Of a stretch of DNA of 5,703 bases, positions 1 to 5,703 are shown one piece after another (positions within the stretch are counted from its first letter, which is position 1; every line of letters begins with the position of its first letter). The position numbers and the translations under genes are program-made. The notes beneath the pieces were generated by a model. The model saw nothing but the letters and a program-made list of their open reading frames with translations. It had not been told where the DNA came from and did not search any database. The DNA is from Methanobacteriota archaeon (GTDB taxonomy: Archaea; Thermoplasmatota; Poseidoniia; Poseidoniales; SP79), in the NCBI GenBank assembly GCA_002715545.1, contig PAZI01000010.1:55440-61142 (forward strand). The letters run 5' to 3'.

Positions 1-65
1 CGTGATGAAGAAGACGATGTTTGACTTCGCATACTCTTCATAGGCCGGCCCCAACTCCCGCATCC
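1..65. other. Left flank upstream of glmS; possible edge of a neighbouring gene
   Basis: Two readings are possible and I cannot choose between them. On the plus strand the first frame reads RDEEDDV and stops at 22-24, which would be the acidic C-terminus of an upstream co-directional gene, leaving about 41 bases before glmS. On the minus strand an ATG at 63-61 opens a frame that stays open to the window edge (21 codons, beginning MRELGPAYEEYA and then turning hydrophobic), which would be a divergent gene starting only 2 bases from glmS. An 8-base GC palindrome (GGCCGGCC, 43-50) lies 15 bases before the glmS ATG. I see no clear Shine-Dalgarno sequence and only a weak TATA-like stretch (TTCATA, 37-42), so glmS may have a short leader or none. 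Confidence 0.3.
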
Positions 66-1898
66 ATGTGTGGCATATTTGGTGTCACAGGCCGCCATTC
101 GGCGGTCGATGACGTTCTTGACGGGCTGCGCAAGCTTGAGTATAGAGGATATGACAGTGCAGGCATAGCTTTCATTGACGATAATATTCTGCAGAGGCAT
201 CGTTTGGTCGGACGTGTAGGTGCCCTCATTGAGCAGATGGATTCAGTCGATCAATCCGCTTCAATCGCCATAGGACATACACGGTGGGCGACTACAGGAG
301 CAGTGACTGAAGCGAATGCCCACCCTCATTTCGATATCTCGGGAAGGATTGCCATAGTGCACAATGGTATCATAGAGCAGACCAATATTCTTCGTCAGCG
401 CCTGATTGATGAAGGTGTAGAATTGCATTCTGAGACTGATACAGAACTCATCGCTGTCCTCACAGGAATGGCTCTAGATGAAGGTGCTGCGTCATTGCTT
501 GAAGCCCTGAAGAGCGTCTTGAGCCAGTTGCGTGGCACTTGGGGAATCTGTGCGATTCATCTTGATGATCCTGAAACGATTGTCTGCACCAGATCTGGGT
601 CACCACTCGTTGTGGGATTATCTGATGATGCTTCATTCGTGTCGTCTGATCCACATGCATTGGCTAGACACACCAAGCGAGTTGTGTATCTTGAAGATGG
701 TGATTTTGCAGTCCTCCAGCCCGGAACCATCGATACTTCTCGCATTGATCGAACTAGGACTAAGGTTCAGATATCGACGTTAGAGGAAGTCTGGCAACTC
801 GATGACCTTGGCAACCATCCTAATCACATGCATAAAGAGATCAATGAACAACCTGAATCGCTAGCACGGTGCTTCCAAGGAAGACTCGATCATGAATCAG
901 GCACAGGTAGATTGGGGGGACTTGAGATGAATGAACGAAGTCTTACTGCCATTGAGTCGGTCGAACTCATTGGTTGTGGCACTGCTCACCACGCTGGTTC
1001 CGTCGGTGTACATCTGCTTGAAGCGATCGCGAACAGGGCAGCAAGGAGCCATATTGGTAGCGAGTTTCGCATAAGTCAAAATGTCACGGAGCCTACCACG
1101 TTGCATATTGCCCTCTCTCAATCGGGAGAGACCTATGACACATTGAATGTAGTTCAGGAGCTGAATCGAAAGGGGGCCGACGTCATTGGCATTGTCAACG
1201 TTGTCGGCTCGTCCATCGCTCGCGCCTGCGGACGTGGCGTCTATATTCGCAGTGGTCCTGAGCAAGCGGTCGCATCGACCAAGGCCTTCACGAACACGGT
1301 TGGTGTTCTATCACTGGTAAGCATCATGTTAGGCCGAAGTCGTTCAATGGATACTGCACAAGGGAGGCGCCTCGTCCGGGACCTCAGTGCCATGCCCAAT
1401 CGTATGGCCACATTGCTGGACAATCTTGGTACGATGGACGAAGCGGTCTCTCTTGTGAAAGATGCCAAAGTGGTTCTTTTCCTTGGTAGGGGAATCTCTT
1501 CACCCGTCGCCGCGGAAGGGGCTCTCAAACTCATGGAGATTGCTTACATCCCTACCATTGCTCTTCCTGCTGGTGAAATCAAGCATGGCCCACTTGCCCT
1601 GATCGAGGAAGGCACACCCGTTATCGTACTGATGCCAGGGGACGAACATGCAGAACGGATGGTTACTTCGATTGACGAGTGCAAGGCTCGTGGTGCAAAA
1701 ATCATTCTGATTCATGATGAACATCTCGCTGTCAATGGACTCGCTGATGTTGCAGTGCCTATCCCATCATGTGAATCATTGTTCTCCCCTCTTCTGTCCG
1801 TTTTACCACTACAGGTGCTGTCCTATGAAGTGGCATTGGCGCTCGGCCGGGACATTGATCGACCGCGTAATCTCGCGAAGTCTGTCACCGTTGGTTAA
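66..1898 (+). CDS. glmS: Glutamine--fructose-6-phosphate aminotransferase (isomerizing), GlmS
   Basis: GlmS makes glucosamine-6-phosphate from fructose-6-phosphate and glutamine, the first committed step to UDP-GlcNAc. It is cytosolic, and in archaea it supplies N-glycans and surface polysaccharides. The start is the ATG at 66: the product then begins MCGIFGV, so Cys2 becomes the N-terminal nucleophile after Met removal. A longer in-frame start (TTG at 21) would bury this Cys and is rejected. The class II glutaminase domain (about 2-225) shows HTRWAT (71-76), HNG (99-101) and SETD (122-125). Two SIS sugar-isomerase domains follow (about 285-430 and 455-600), with GCGT (303-306), SQSGET (351-356), AxEGALKLxE (near 483-491) and GEIKHGP (503-509). 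The C-terminus ends in the family signature PRNLAKSVTV. The length, 610 aa, matches typical bacterial and archaeal GlmS (about 600-610), so the gene is complete. Its stop codon directly abuts that of the opposing ATPase gene. Confidence 0.97.
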   Translation: MCGIFGVTGRHSAVDDVLDGLRKLEYRGYDSAGIAFIDDNILQRHRLVGRVGALIEQMDSVDQSASIAIGHTRWATTGAVTEANAHPHFDISGRIAIVHNGIIEQTNILRQRLIDEGVELHSETDTELIAVLTGMALDEGAASLLEALKSVLSQLRGTWGICAIHLDDPETIVCTRSGSPLVVGLSDDASFVSSDPHALARHTKRVVYLEDGDFAVLQPGTIDTSRIDRTRTKVQISTLEEVWQLDDLGNHPNHMHKEINEQPESLARCFQGRLDHESGTGRLGGLEMNERSLTAIESVELIGCGTAHHAGSVGVHLLEAIANRAARSHIGSEFRISQNVTEPTTLHIALSQSGETYDTLNVVQELNRKGADVIGIVNVVGSSIARACGRGVYIRSGPEQAVASTKAFTNTVGVLSLVSIMLGRSRSMDTAQGRRLVRDLSAMPNRMATLLDNLGTMDEAVSLVKDAKVVLFLGRGISSPVAAEGALKLMEIAYIPTIALPAGEIKHGPLALIEEGTPVIVLMPGDEHAERMVTSIDECKARGAKIILIHDEHLAVNGLADVAVPIPSCESLFSPLLSVLPLQVLSYEVALALGRDIDRPRNLAKSVTVG

Positions 1899-1906
1899 TC
1901 AACCAA
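1891..1906. repeat. Small inverted repeat over two abutting stop codons
   Basis: TTGGTT, a 4-base loop (AATC) and AACCAA form a perfect 6-bp stem centred on the glmS TAA (1896-1898) and the TGA of the opposing gene (1901-1899). It would fold in either transcript. The stem is short and AT-rich and has no following T-tract, so it is not a convincing intrinsic terminator. It could mark the shared 3' boundary or arise by chance, since it also encodes the last residues of both proteins. Confidence 0.3.
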
Positions 1907-2624
1907 GACGGAATCGCTTCTCTGCGTTATCCCAAGCTATTGGCTTGTATCCAAGGTCGTGGCTGGGATGGCGCATTTTGACGACAGCCCGTTTTCTTGA
2001 AATCTCATCATTCACGCGCTCCATCACAATATGCATGACCGAGTCACTGAGGAAATCTTCGACACCGTACTCTCCGAATTGTTGACTCTGATTTGCGAGC
2101 ATTTCGCAAATGAAGAATGATGTCAATTCCATTCGTCGTACATCCTCGAAGATGCGGAAGATTTCGTCGCGAGGGTTGTCCATTTTCGTTAGTGTGAAGA
2201 ATGCTCCCAGTGAATCAAAGACGAGAATTTCAAACCCTATGCTGTCACGGTACTTCTGAATCTGACGCATAAGTTGCCCGGTCCAATCAATCTTGTCCGA
2301 CATTCCTTGTTTATCAAGCTGAACGCGGAGATCTGCGAGATCAATGACTGCGATACGATTTCGTACCCGGGGGTCTTCAACATCCATGCCCATCAATCGC
2401 ATGTGCGACATCAGCGAATCCTTGCTTTGTTCAAGTGTCAGGTAAACGCCTGCGTGCCCTTGATGAAGGACGTTGTTGTAGAGCAGTGAGAAAGCCATTG
2501 TTGACTTCATAGATCCGCTGGCTCCGCTGAGGAGTACTAGATGATCTTCAGGCACACCTCCTTGTAGACGCTCGTCGAGGCCGAGGATGAATGTGCGGAT
2601 GCGGTTATCTGGGTTGACCGGCAT
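1899..2624 (-). CDS. KaiC-like / RAD55-type RecA-superfamily ATPase, single domain
   Basis: This is a 241-residue single-domain P-loop ATPase of the KaiC/RAD55/GvpD type that is abundant in archaea; the cellular role of most members is unknown. The N-terminus has the family opening, a short strand followed by GLDERLQGGVPED (15-27). Walker A is GASGSMKST (34-42). Walker B is the hydrophobic strand FEILVFDS (131-138) with Asp137. The C-terminal part carries the typical RxxVVKMRxPSHD segment (about 212-223), like the KMRxxxH motif of KaiC domains. At the position of the paired catalytic glutamates of KaiC (strand VYLTLE, about 60-65) it has Glu65-Gln66. There is one domain rather than the two of cyanobacterial KaiC, and no fused sensor or kinase domain. 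The ATG at 2624 is chosen because the family N-terminus begins about 12 residues later; an AAGG-like sequence lies about 8 bases upstream. It is divergent from the Maf gene and convergent with glmS, so it is probably monocistronic. Partners and pathway cannot be told from this window. Confidence 0.88.
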   Translation of the reverse strand: MPVNPDNRIRTFILGLDERLQGGVPEDHLVLLSGASGSMKSTMAFSLLYNNVLHQGHAGVYLTLEQSKDSLMSHMRLMGMDVEDPRVRNRIAVIDLADLRVQLDKQGMSDKIDWTGQLMRQIQKYRDSIGFEILVFDSLGAFFTLTKMDNPRDEIFRIFEDVRRMELTSFFICEMLANQSQQFGEYGVEDFLSDSVMHIVMERVNDEISRKRAVVKMRHPSHDLGYKPIAWDNAEKRFRLG

Positions 2625-2646
2625 GATATCGCCTTTGGATGGGTGA

Positions 2647-3303
2647 GTGCGTCATAAAGCAACCCCTCCTCTCAAGAACGTGGATGAAGCGGTTAAAGTT
2701 TGGCTTGCATCGAATTCAGCACGTCGTTCAGACCTTCTTGAGAGGCGCTGGCTCAGCCAGGTTGAAGTAATCTCCCAAGGTATCGACGGTGTCGAACCAC
2801 GCCCATCTTCGTACTCTAATCTGGTTGATGCTGTGCGGGAGACTTGTGCGTGGAAAATCAGAACCGCCCTCTCTCAAATTACTCCGTCATTCACGGTTGC
2901 TCTAACTTCTGACACTCTAATTGAATCCCCCTCTGGGGAGCATCTTCTCGGACAGCCTGATTCGCTGGAATCAGCTAGGATGATGCTCCTCGAATTGATT
3001 GGAACACCACACCGCATTGCAACCTGCACAGCATGGGCCATGAACAACGATTCAGAAGTACCCATACACGAGCATATCGAAGTAGCTGTGGCTCGTCTCT
3101 CTGACCCGGGTGATGTGTGGCTGAATCATTATCTTACTAAGGGTGGCTGGCGCGGTAAAGCGGGTGGTTATGACGCAGGTGGTGATTTTTCACCTTGGTT
3201 CACTATCATTGAGGGCTCGCTGCTAGCGGTTCTTGGATTTGCGGTGACAGGTCTTGAGACGTTGGAAGAAACCCTTGGGATTGAACCAAACACCTCTATT
3301 TGA
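2647..3303 (+). CDS. Maf/Ham1-superfamily nucleoside triphosphate pyrophosphatase (Maf family)
   Basis: Maf proteins hydrolyse non-canonical or modified nucleoside triphosphates to monophosphates and pyrophosphate, acting as cytosolic house-cleaning enzymes. The 218-residue product shows the Maf signature LASNSARRSDLL (20-31; family LASxSPRRxxLL), GID (45-47) at the family D/E acid position, a conserved Lys in the helix CAWK (Lys70), the core SDT (88-90; family ADT) with catalytic Asp89, LGQP (101-104) where the family usually has GKP, and GKAGGYDAGG (170-179; family DKAGAYGIQG), followed by IEGSLLAVLGF. The first available start is the GTG at 2647, directly after an in-frame TGA. A second GTG at 2680 would give 207 aa and put the signature strand closer to the N-terminus, as is usual for Maf; I see no ribosome site that settles this. 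The sequence is clearly divergent from bacterial Maf, and which nucleotide it prefers cannot be said. It diverges from the ATPase gene and converges with the aconitase-X gene, 26 bases away. Confidence 0.85.
   Translation: MRHKATPPLKNVDEAVKVWLASNSARRSDLLERRWLSQVEVISQGIDGVEPRPSSYSNLVDAVRETCAWKIRTALSQITPSFTVALTSDTLIESPSGEHLLGQPDSLESARMMLLELIGTPHRIATCTAWAMNNDSEVPIHEHIEVAVARLSDPGDVWLNHYLTKGGWRGKAGGYDAGGDFSPWFTIIEGSLLAVLGFAVTGLETLEETLGIEPNTSI
2653..2658 (-). promoter_or_regulatory. Possible archaeal TATA-like box for the KaiC-like gene
   Basis: Read on the minus strand, GCTTTATGAC contains TTTATG centred about 31 bases before the ATPase ATG. With the usual archaeal spacing of about 26 bases from TATA box to transcription start, the transcript would begin only a few bases before the start codon. 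The match is weak, and the site lies inside the Maf reading frame if Maf starts at 2647. Confidence 0.22.
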
Positions 3304-3329
3304 TCATTGAATGAATAACCATGTGCGCT

Positions 3330-5093
3330 TCATTCTGTCCGAACCACTTCAACGTCATCTCCATTTGAGATTACCTTGATTGAATCACCGGTTCTGAACG
3401 CTGTTAAGATTTCACGTTTGAATCCGACAGCGCATGGGATGTTGAGCAAGGAACATGCTGGGATGGTCAATGGACAGATATCTGTGAGTAGAACCGCTTT
3501 CGGTGCCCGATTCCGGTACGCTAGTTCCATGAGCACATACGGTGCTACGGTCGAACCTGAAGCCTTAGGCATAATGAGAATCGTGTCCGCAACTGTTGAG
3601 CCTTCTAGTGGGTGTCCTCTCTCAGTGATAGTGCCGTCGAATCTGTCAACATATCCGAGCCATGTGATTGGTGCTTGCGTTACCAGCCCTTGACCACTCA
3701 GAGTCCAAGATGACTGACTCGTGAGTCGTTTGGCGATGAATTTGACTCCTGTGCCTGCCCTGACTTTTTTGCCATCATCCAATGCATAGGATTGTTCCTT
3801 TCTCTTCTTTTCAGATATGATTCCGGGCACAGGCCGGTCCTCAGAGAATGCGTGCTCGATGCAGTCGGGGATATCTGTCACAGAGGTGTGGATCGAGTTG
3901 AGTCCAGATGTGAGATAATGTTCAGCTTTCATGGAGTTCGTTAACAGATGTTGAACGCTTTTCCGATCATATGGAACGACCTCTGGACATGTATCTACGA
4001 GTAACTGAACTCCAGCCTCTTCGAAAACTGTGTTGAGCCCCTCTTCTTCAATCTGTGGGAGTAAGGCCCTGTTCGTGAAGAGCCACACCCTGTTCATCTC
4101 AAGCCGTCGCCCGGCCGCGATATAGGGCATGAGTGCTGAGGCGACCTCGCGAACTTCCCCTACATCTGCCTGCGGACACCCAATGACGATGCGTGAGACT
4201 GGTGTTGTTGGGGCAAGTTCAGCCAGTCTTTCCTCGATGTCATCGGCATCAATCTGTATATTCTGTACACTAGATTGCAGGTCAATTGGAACATAGCCAA
4301 CTGGAACAACCTTGCCCTCATCACTCAGCCAGAGCATGGGCACTCCATGATTGGCACTTGCGGCACACAACGCTTTCTTTGAGGCCAGATCGATGTTTGA
4401 ATTGGGACAGATGATGTATGGCATCGCCCCCAAAGGTCTTGAGACCCCGCGGTCGAGATTGCGGCCTATGATGTCACCAACAATGGACCATCGTGTCGAA
4501 TCAGATGGTGTCGTCGTCAACCGTACGATGACGTTGGGTCGCCTATTTTCATCCAAATGCATACCCCAACGCGGTGCCAGTCCAGTCAATGCTGAAGCGA
4601 GAGCTGAGAGCCCAGATTCACGATTTGTTCGCAGCGATGTGAATGAGTTGGCAAAACAGACCGCATTTGATTCCGCCCAACATCCAATTCCTTCCAGATC
4701 GAGTCCAGGATGATCATATGGTGTGCAAGAGAGGGTTGACTGGATTCCTAGCTGCTCATAGGCTTGGACAATACCCCATTGCCGTTCAAGAAAATCTTCA
4801 CTCGGCAACTCCATCGACTCGTGATGTCGTGGATCACATCCTGCAGCGTTGAGAGTCGTTGGGACTGCTACCTTACCCTCGGGGTCGTTCGATAAAGTCT
4901 CAAGAAATCGTTCTAATCCAAGGCCACCGGTTAGCACCGAAACTCCTGACACGTGGGCATGGCGTATCGGGACTAATGTCGATGCACCAGCAATCGATGT
5001 CAGATCGAGAAGCAAGCGTGCTGCCATAGCTTTTGCAGGGCCTAGGTCTCCCCCTAGCATGCCCTCCAAGGCCTCTGGTCCAACCTCTTCCAC
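3330..5093 (-). CDS. Aconitase X, fused catalytic and swivel domains; probable phosphomevalonate dehydratase
   Basis: Aconitase-X enzymes are Fe-S dehydratases. In archaea the usual two-subunit form dehydrates 5-phosphomevalonate in the modified mevalonate pathway; bacterial members act on cis-3-hydroxy-L-proline. Here both parts are in one 587-aa chain. The large catalytic domain (about 1-420) shows AHVSGVS (46-52), PTTLNAAG (78-85), SCTPYDHPG (122-130), WAESNAVCFANS (139-150), RTNRESG (155-161), GCPQA (305-309), VDTCPEVVP (366-374) and TNSMKAEHY (385-393). Cys123, Cys306 and Cys369 are the likely cluster ligands. After a charged linker (about 420-450), the swivel domain (about 451-587, DUF126-like) shows GHPLEGS (493-499), ASGSTVAPYVL (511-521) and RAPKAV (529-534). 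Ser514 is the candidate catalytic serine. The GTG at 5093 is chosen because it starts two residues longer than I recall for archaeal large subunits, whereas the only upstream in-frame ATG (5297) would overlap nadE by 148 bases. An ATG at 5060 is too late. The gene lies 56 bases downstream of nadE on the same strand, so co-transcription is possible. Substrate assignment is inferred from the archaeal context. Confidence 0.85.
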   Translation of the reverse strand: MEEVGPEALEGMLGGDLGPAKAMAARLLLDLTSIAGASTLVPIRHAHVSGVSVLTGGLGLERFLETLSNDPEGKVAVPTTLNAAGCDPRHHESMELPSEDFLERQWGIVQAYEQLGIQSTLSCTPYDHPGLDLEGIGCWAESNAVCFANSFTSLRTNRESGLSALASALTGLAPRWGMHLDENRRPNVIVRLTTTPSDSTRWSIVGDIIGRNLDRGVSRPLGAMPYIICPNSNIDLASKKALCAASANHGVPMLWLSDEGKVVPVGYVPIDLQSSVQNIQIDADDIEERLAELAPTTPVSRIVIGCPQADVGEVREVASALMPYIAAGRRLEMNRVWLFTNRALLPQIEEEGLNTVFEEAGVQLLVDTCPEVVPYDRKSVQHLLTNSMKAEHYLTSGLNSIHTSVTDIPDCIEHAFSEDRPVPGIISEKKRKEQSYALDDGKKVRAGTGVKFIAKRLTSQSSWTLSGQGLVTQAPITWLGYVDRFDGTITERGHPLEGSTVADTILIMPKASGSTVAPYVLMELAYRNRAPKAVLLTDICPLTIPACSLLNIPCAVGFKREILTAFRTGDSIKVISNGDDVEVVRTE

Positions 5094-5103
5094 ATCGTAC
5101 TCT

Positions 5104-5125
5104 AGGTGTTCAAGTGCATGAACCT
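5104..5125 (-). repeat. Imperfect hairpin in the nadE/aconitase-X gap
   Basis: In the 56-base gap, AGG then TTCA (5104-5106 and 5109-5112) can pair with TGAA and CCT (5119-5125) around a 6-base loop, with a 2-base bulge; an alternative pairing gives a continuous 5-bp stem (5108-5112 with 5119-5123). In the minus-strand transcript it ends about 10 bases before the chosen GTG start, where a ribosome site would be. No Shine-Dalgarno sequence or TATA box is evident in the gap. It may be fortuitous. Confidence 0.2.
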
Positions 5126-5149
5126 CACGATGAATGATGACTTGGTCGG

Positions 5150-5703
5150 TTAACCCAGATGTTGTCGCTTGTAGACAGGAATCTCTCTCATTTTGTGGGC
5201 ATTCTGGGCATTCAATTGCCGATAAATCTCTCTCACTTCTTTCTGGCGTTGAGTCAGTTCCAAACCCGAAGGTTCTGCAAATTCTTTCATCGCCCACTCT
5301 AATTCGTTGTAGGTTGCCTCCATCTGCTCCTCATCTGTACGCCCGTCATCCCACAGACCATCAGTGGGTGCTGCCTTTCTGATATCCTCACTGATACCCA
5401 AAACCTGGGCTAATGCATAGACCTCTGTTTTGTACAGGTCGGCGATTGGTGAGATATCAACGCCCCCGTCACCATATTTGGTGAAAAACCCAACACCGAA
5501 ATCCTCAACCTTGTTTCCAGTTCCAACAACGATACCCTCATTGGAAGTTGCAATTGCGTACAGCGTCGTCATCCTAATCCTAGCTCTTGAGTTAGCAGCA
5601 GCAAGGCCTGTTATTTCACCATCCCCAATGTCATTCATCAACGAGTCGAATGTAGCTGTTAGATCGACCATTCTACTCTCCAAGTTATTCCATTTGCTTT
5701 TGA
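5150..5703 (-). CDS. nadE: NAD(+) synthase, NH3-dependent type, C-terminal part (5' end outside window)
   Basis: NadE adenylates nicotinic acid adenine dinucleotide and amidates it to NAD+, the last step of NAD synthesis, in the cytosol. About 183 codons are visible and the frame is open through the right edge. The N-terminal SGGxDS pyrophosphatase loop, which must precede this part, is not in the window, so a start inside it (TTG at 5683) is not credible. Numbering from that TTG, visible motifs are NSRARIRMTTLY (31-42), VGTGNKVEDFGVGFFTKYGD (53-72), DISPIADLYKTEVYAL (76-91) and PTDGLW then RTDEEQ (106-120), covering ATP binding, the deamido-NAD site and the dimer interface. No glutaminase domain is seen in the visible part, and the wording fits the short NH3-dependent enzymes. 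It closely resembles what I recall of Bacteroidetes NadE (GNKVEDFGVGF, PTDGLW, RTDE, ELEWAM, NAxNxHKMxxIPV), suggesting transfer from bacteria. It is followed on the same strand by the aconitase-X gene. Confidence 0.93.
   Translation of the reverse strand, partial: KSKWNNLESRMVDLTATFDSLMNDIGDGEITGLAAANSRARIRMTTLYAIATSNEGIVVGTGNKVEDFGVGFFTKYGDGGVDISPIADLYKTEVYALAQVLGISEDIRKAAPTDGLWDDGRTDEEQMEATYNELEWAMKEFAEPSGLELTQRQKEVREIYRQLNAQNAHKMREIPVYKRQHLG

Noticed and set aside
43..50. GGCCGGCC palindrome upstream of glmS as an operator
   Set aside because: It is a single 8-base GC palindrome with no second copy in the window and no known regulator match; chance is a sufficient explanation.
21..65. 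N-terminal extension of GlmS from a TTG codon
   Set aside because: It would place 15 residues before MCGIFG, but the family needs Cys directly after the initiator Met as catalytic nucleophile.
897..1265. Minus-strand 122-codon open frame inside glmS
   Set aside because: It is antisense to strongly conserved SIS-domain sequence, shows no recognisable motif, and has shadow-frame composition.
1714..2085. Plus-strand 123-codon open frame across the glmS/ATPase junction
   Set aside because: It overlaps the conserved ends of two real genes in other frames; the product is Cys/Ser/Arg-rich with no family features.
3304..3329. TCATT-G-AATGA inverted repeat between the Maf and aconitase-X stop codons as a terminator
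   Set aside because: A one-base loop cannot form a hairpin, and there is no T-tract; the 26-base gap otherwise shows nothing.
4351..5121. Plus-strand open frames opposite the aconitase-X gene (4351-4713, 4643-4852, 4849-5121)
   Set aside because: All are antisense to conserved catalytic-domain motifs and show low-complexity shadow composition.
5094..5297. 68-residue N-terminal extension of the aconitase-X protein
   Set aside because: It overlaps the well-conserved C-terminus of NadE in another frame, resembles no part of the aconitase-X family, and family alignment begins near the GTG at 5093.
5150..5683. Complete short NadE-like protein starting at TTG 5683
   Set aside because: The essential N-terminal ATP pyrophosphatase loop would be missing, and the frame is open to the window edge, so it is a partial gene.

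Overview
The window looks like ordinary archaeal chromosome, most likely a marine Thermoplasmatota lineage such as Candidatus Poseidoniales (Marine Group II). This is an inference from gene content: a single-domain KaiC/RAD55-type ATPase, an aconitase-X protein of the type that archaea use as phosphomevalonate dehydratase, very tight gene spacing, few Shine-Dalgarno signals, GTG starts, and a bacterial-looking NAD synthase. Base composition is roughly half GC by eye. There are no rRNA or tRNA genes, insertion sequences, CRISPR arrays or phage genes.

Layout from left to right. Positions 1-65 are a short flank that may hold the edge of a neighbouring gene. Positions 66-1898 (+) encode a complete 610-residue GlmS (glutamine:fructose-6-phosphate amidotransferase). 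Directly abutting it on the other strand is a KaiC-like RecA-superfamily ATPase (1899-2624, -); the two stop codons touch with no spacer. A Maf-family nucleotide pyrophosphatase (2647-3303, +) diverges from the ATPase gene across about 22 bases. It converges on a long minus-strand gene (3330-5093, -) encoding an aconitase-X catalytic domain fused to its swivel (small-subunit) domain in one chain. Upstream of that gene, on the same strand, is the 3' part of an NAD synthase gene (5150 to the right edge, -), whose 5' end lies outside the window.

The genes do not form one pathway. GlmS feeds UDP-GlcNAc and glycan synthesis. Maf removes non-canonical nucleotides. NAD synthase completes NAD+. The aconitase-X protein probably dehydrates 5-phosphomevalonate in the modified archaeal mevalonate route to isoprenoid lipids, though hydroxyproline dehydration cannot be excluded. 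nadE and the aconitase-X gene are co-directional with a 56-base gap and may be co-transcribed. The other adjacent pairs are convergent or divergent.

I did not find a clearly novel system. The points most worth a second look are the one-chain aconitase-X fusion, the Bacteroidetes-like NAD synthase in an archaeal setting, and changes at usually conserved active-site positions in the Maf and KaiC-like proteins.
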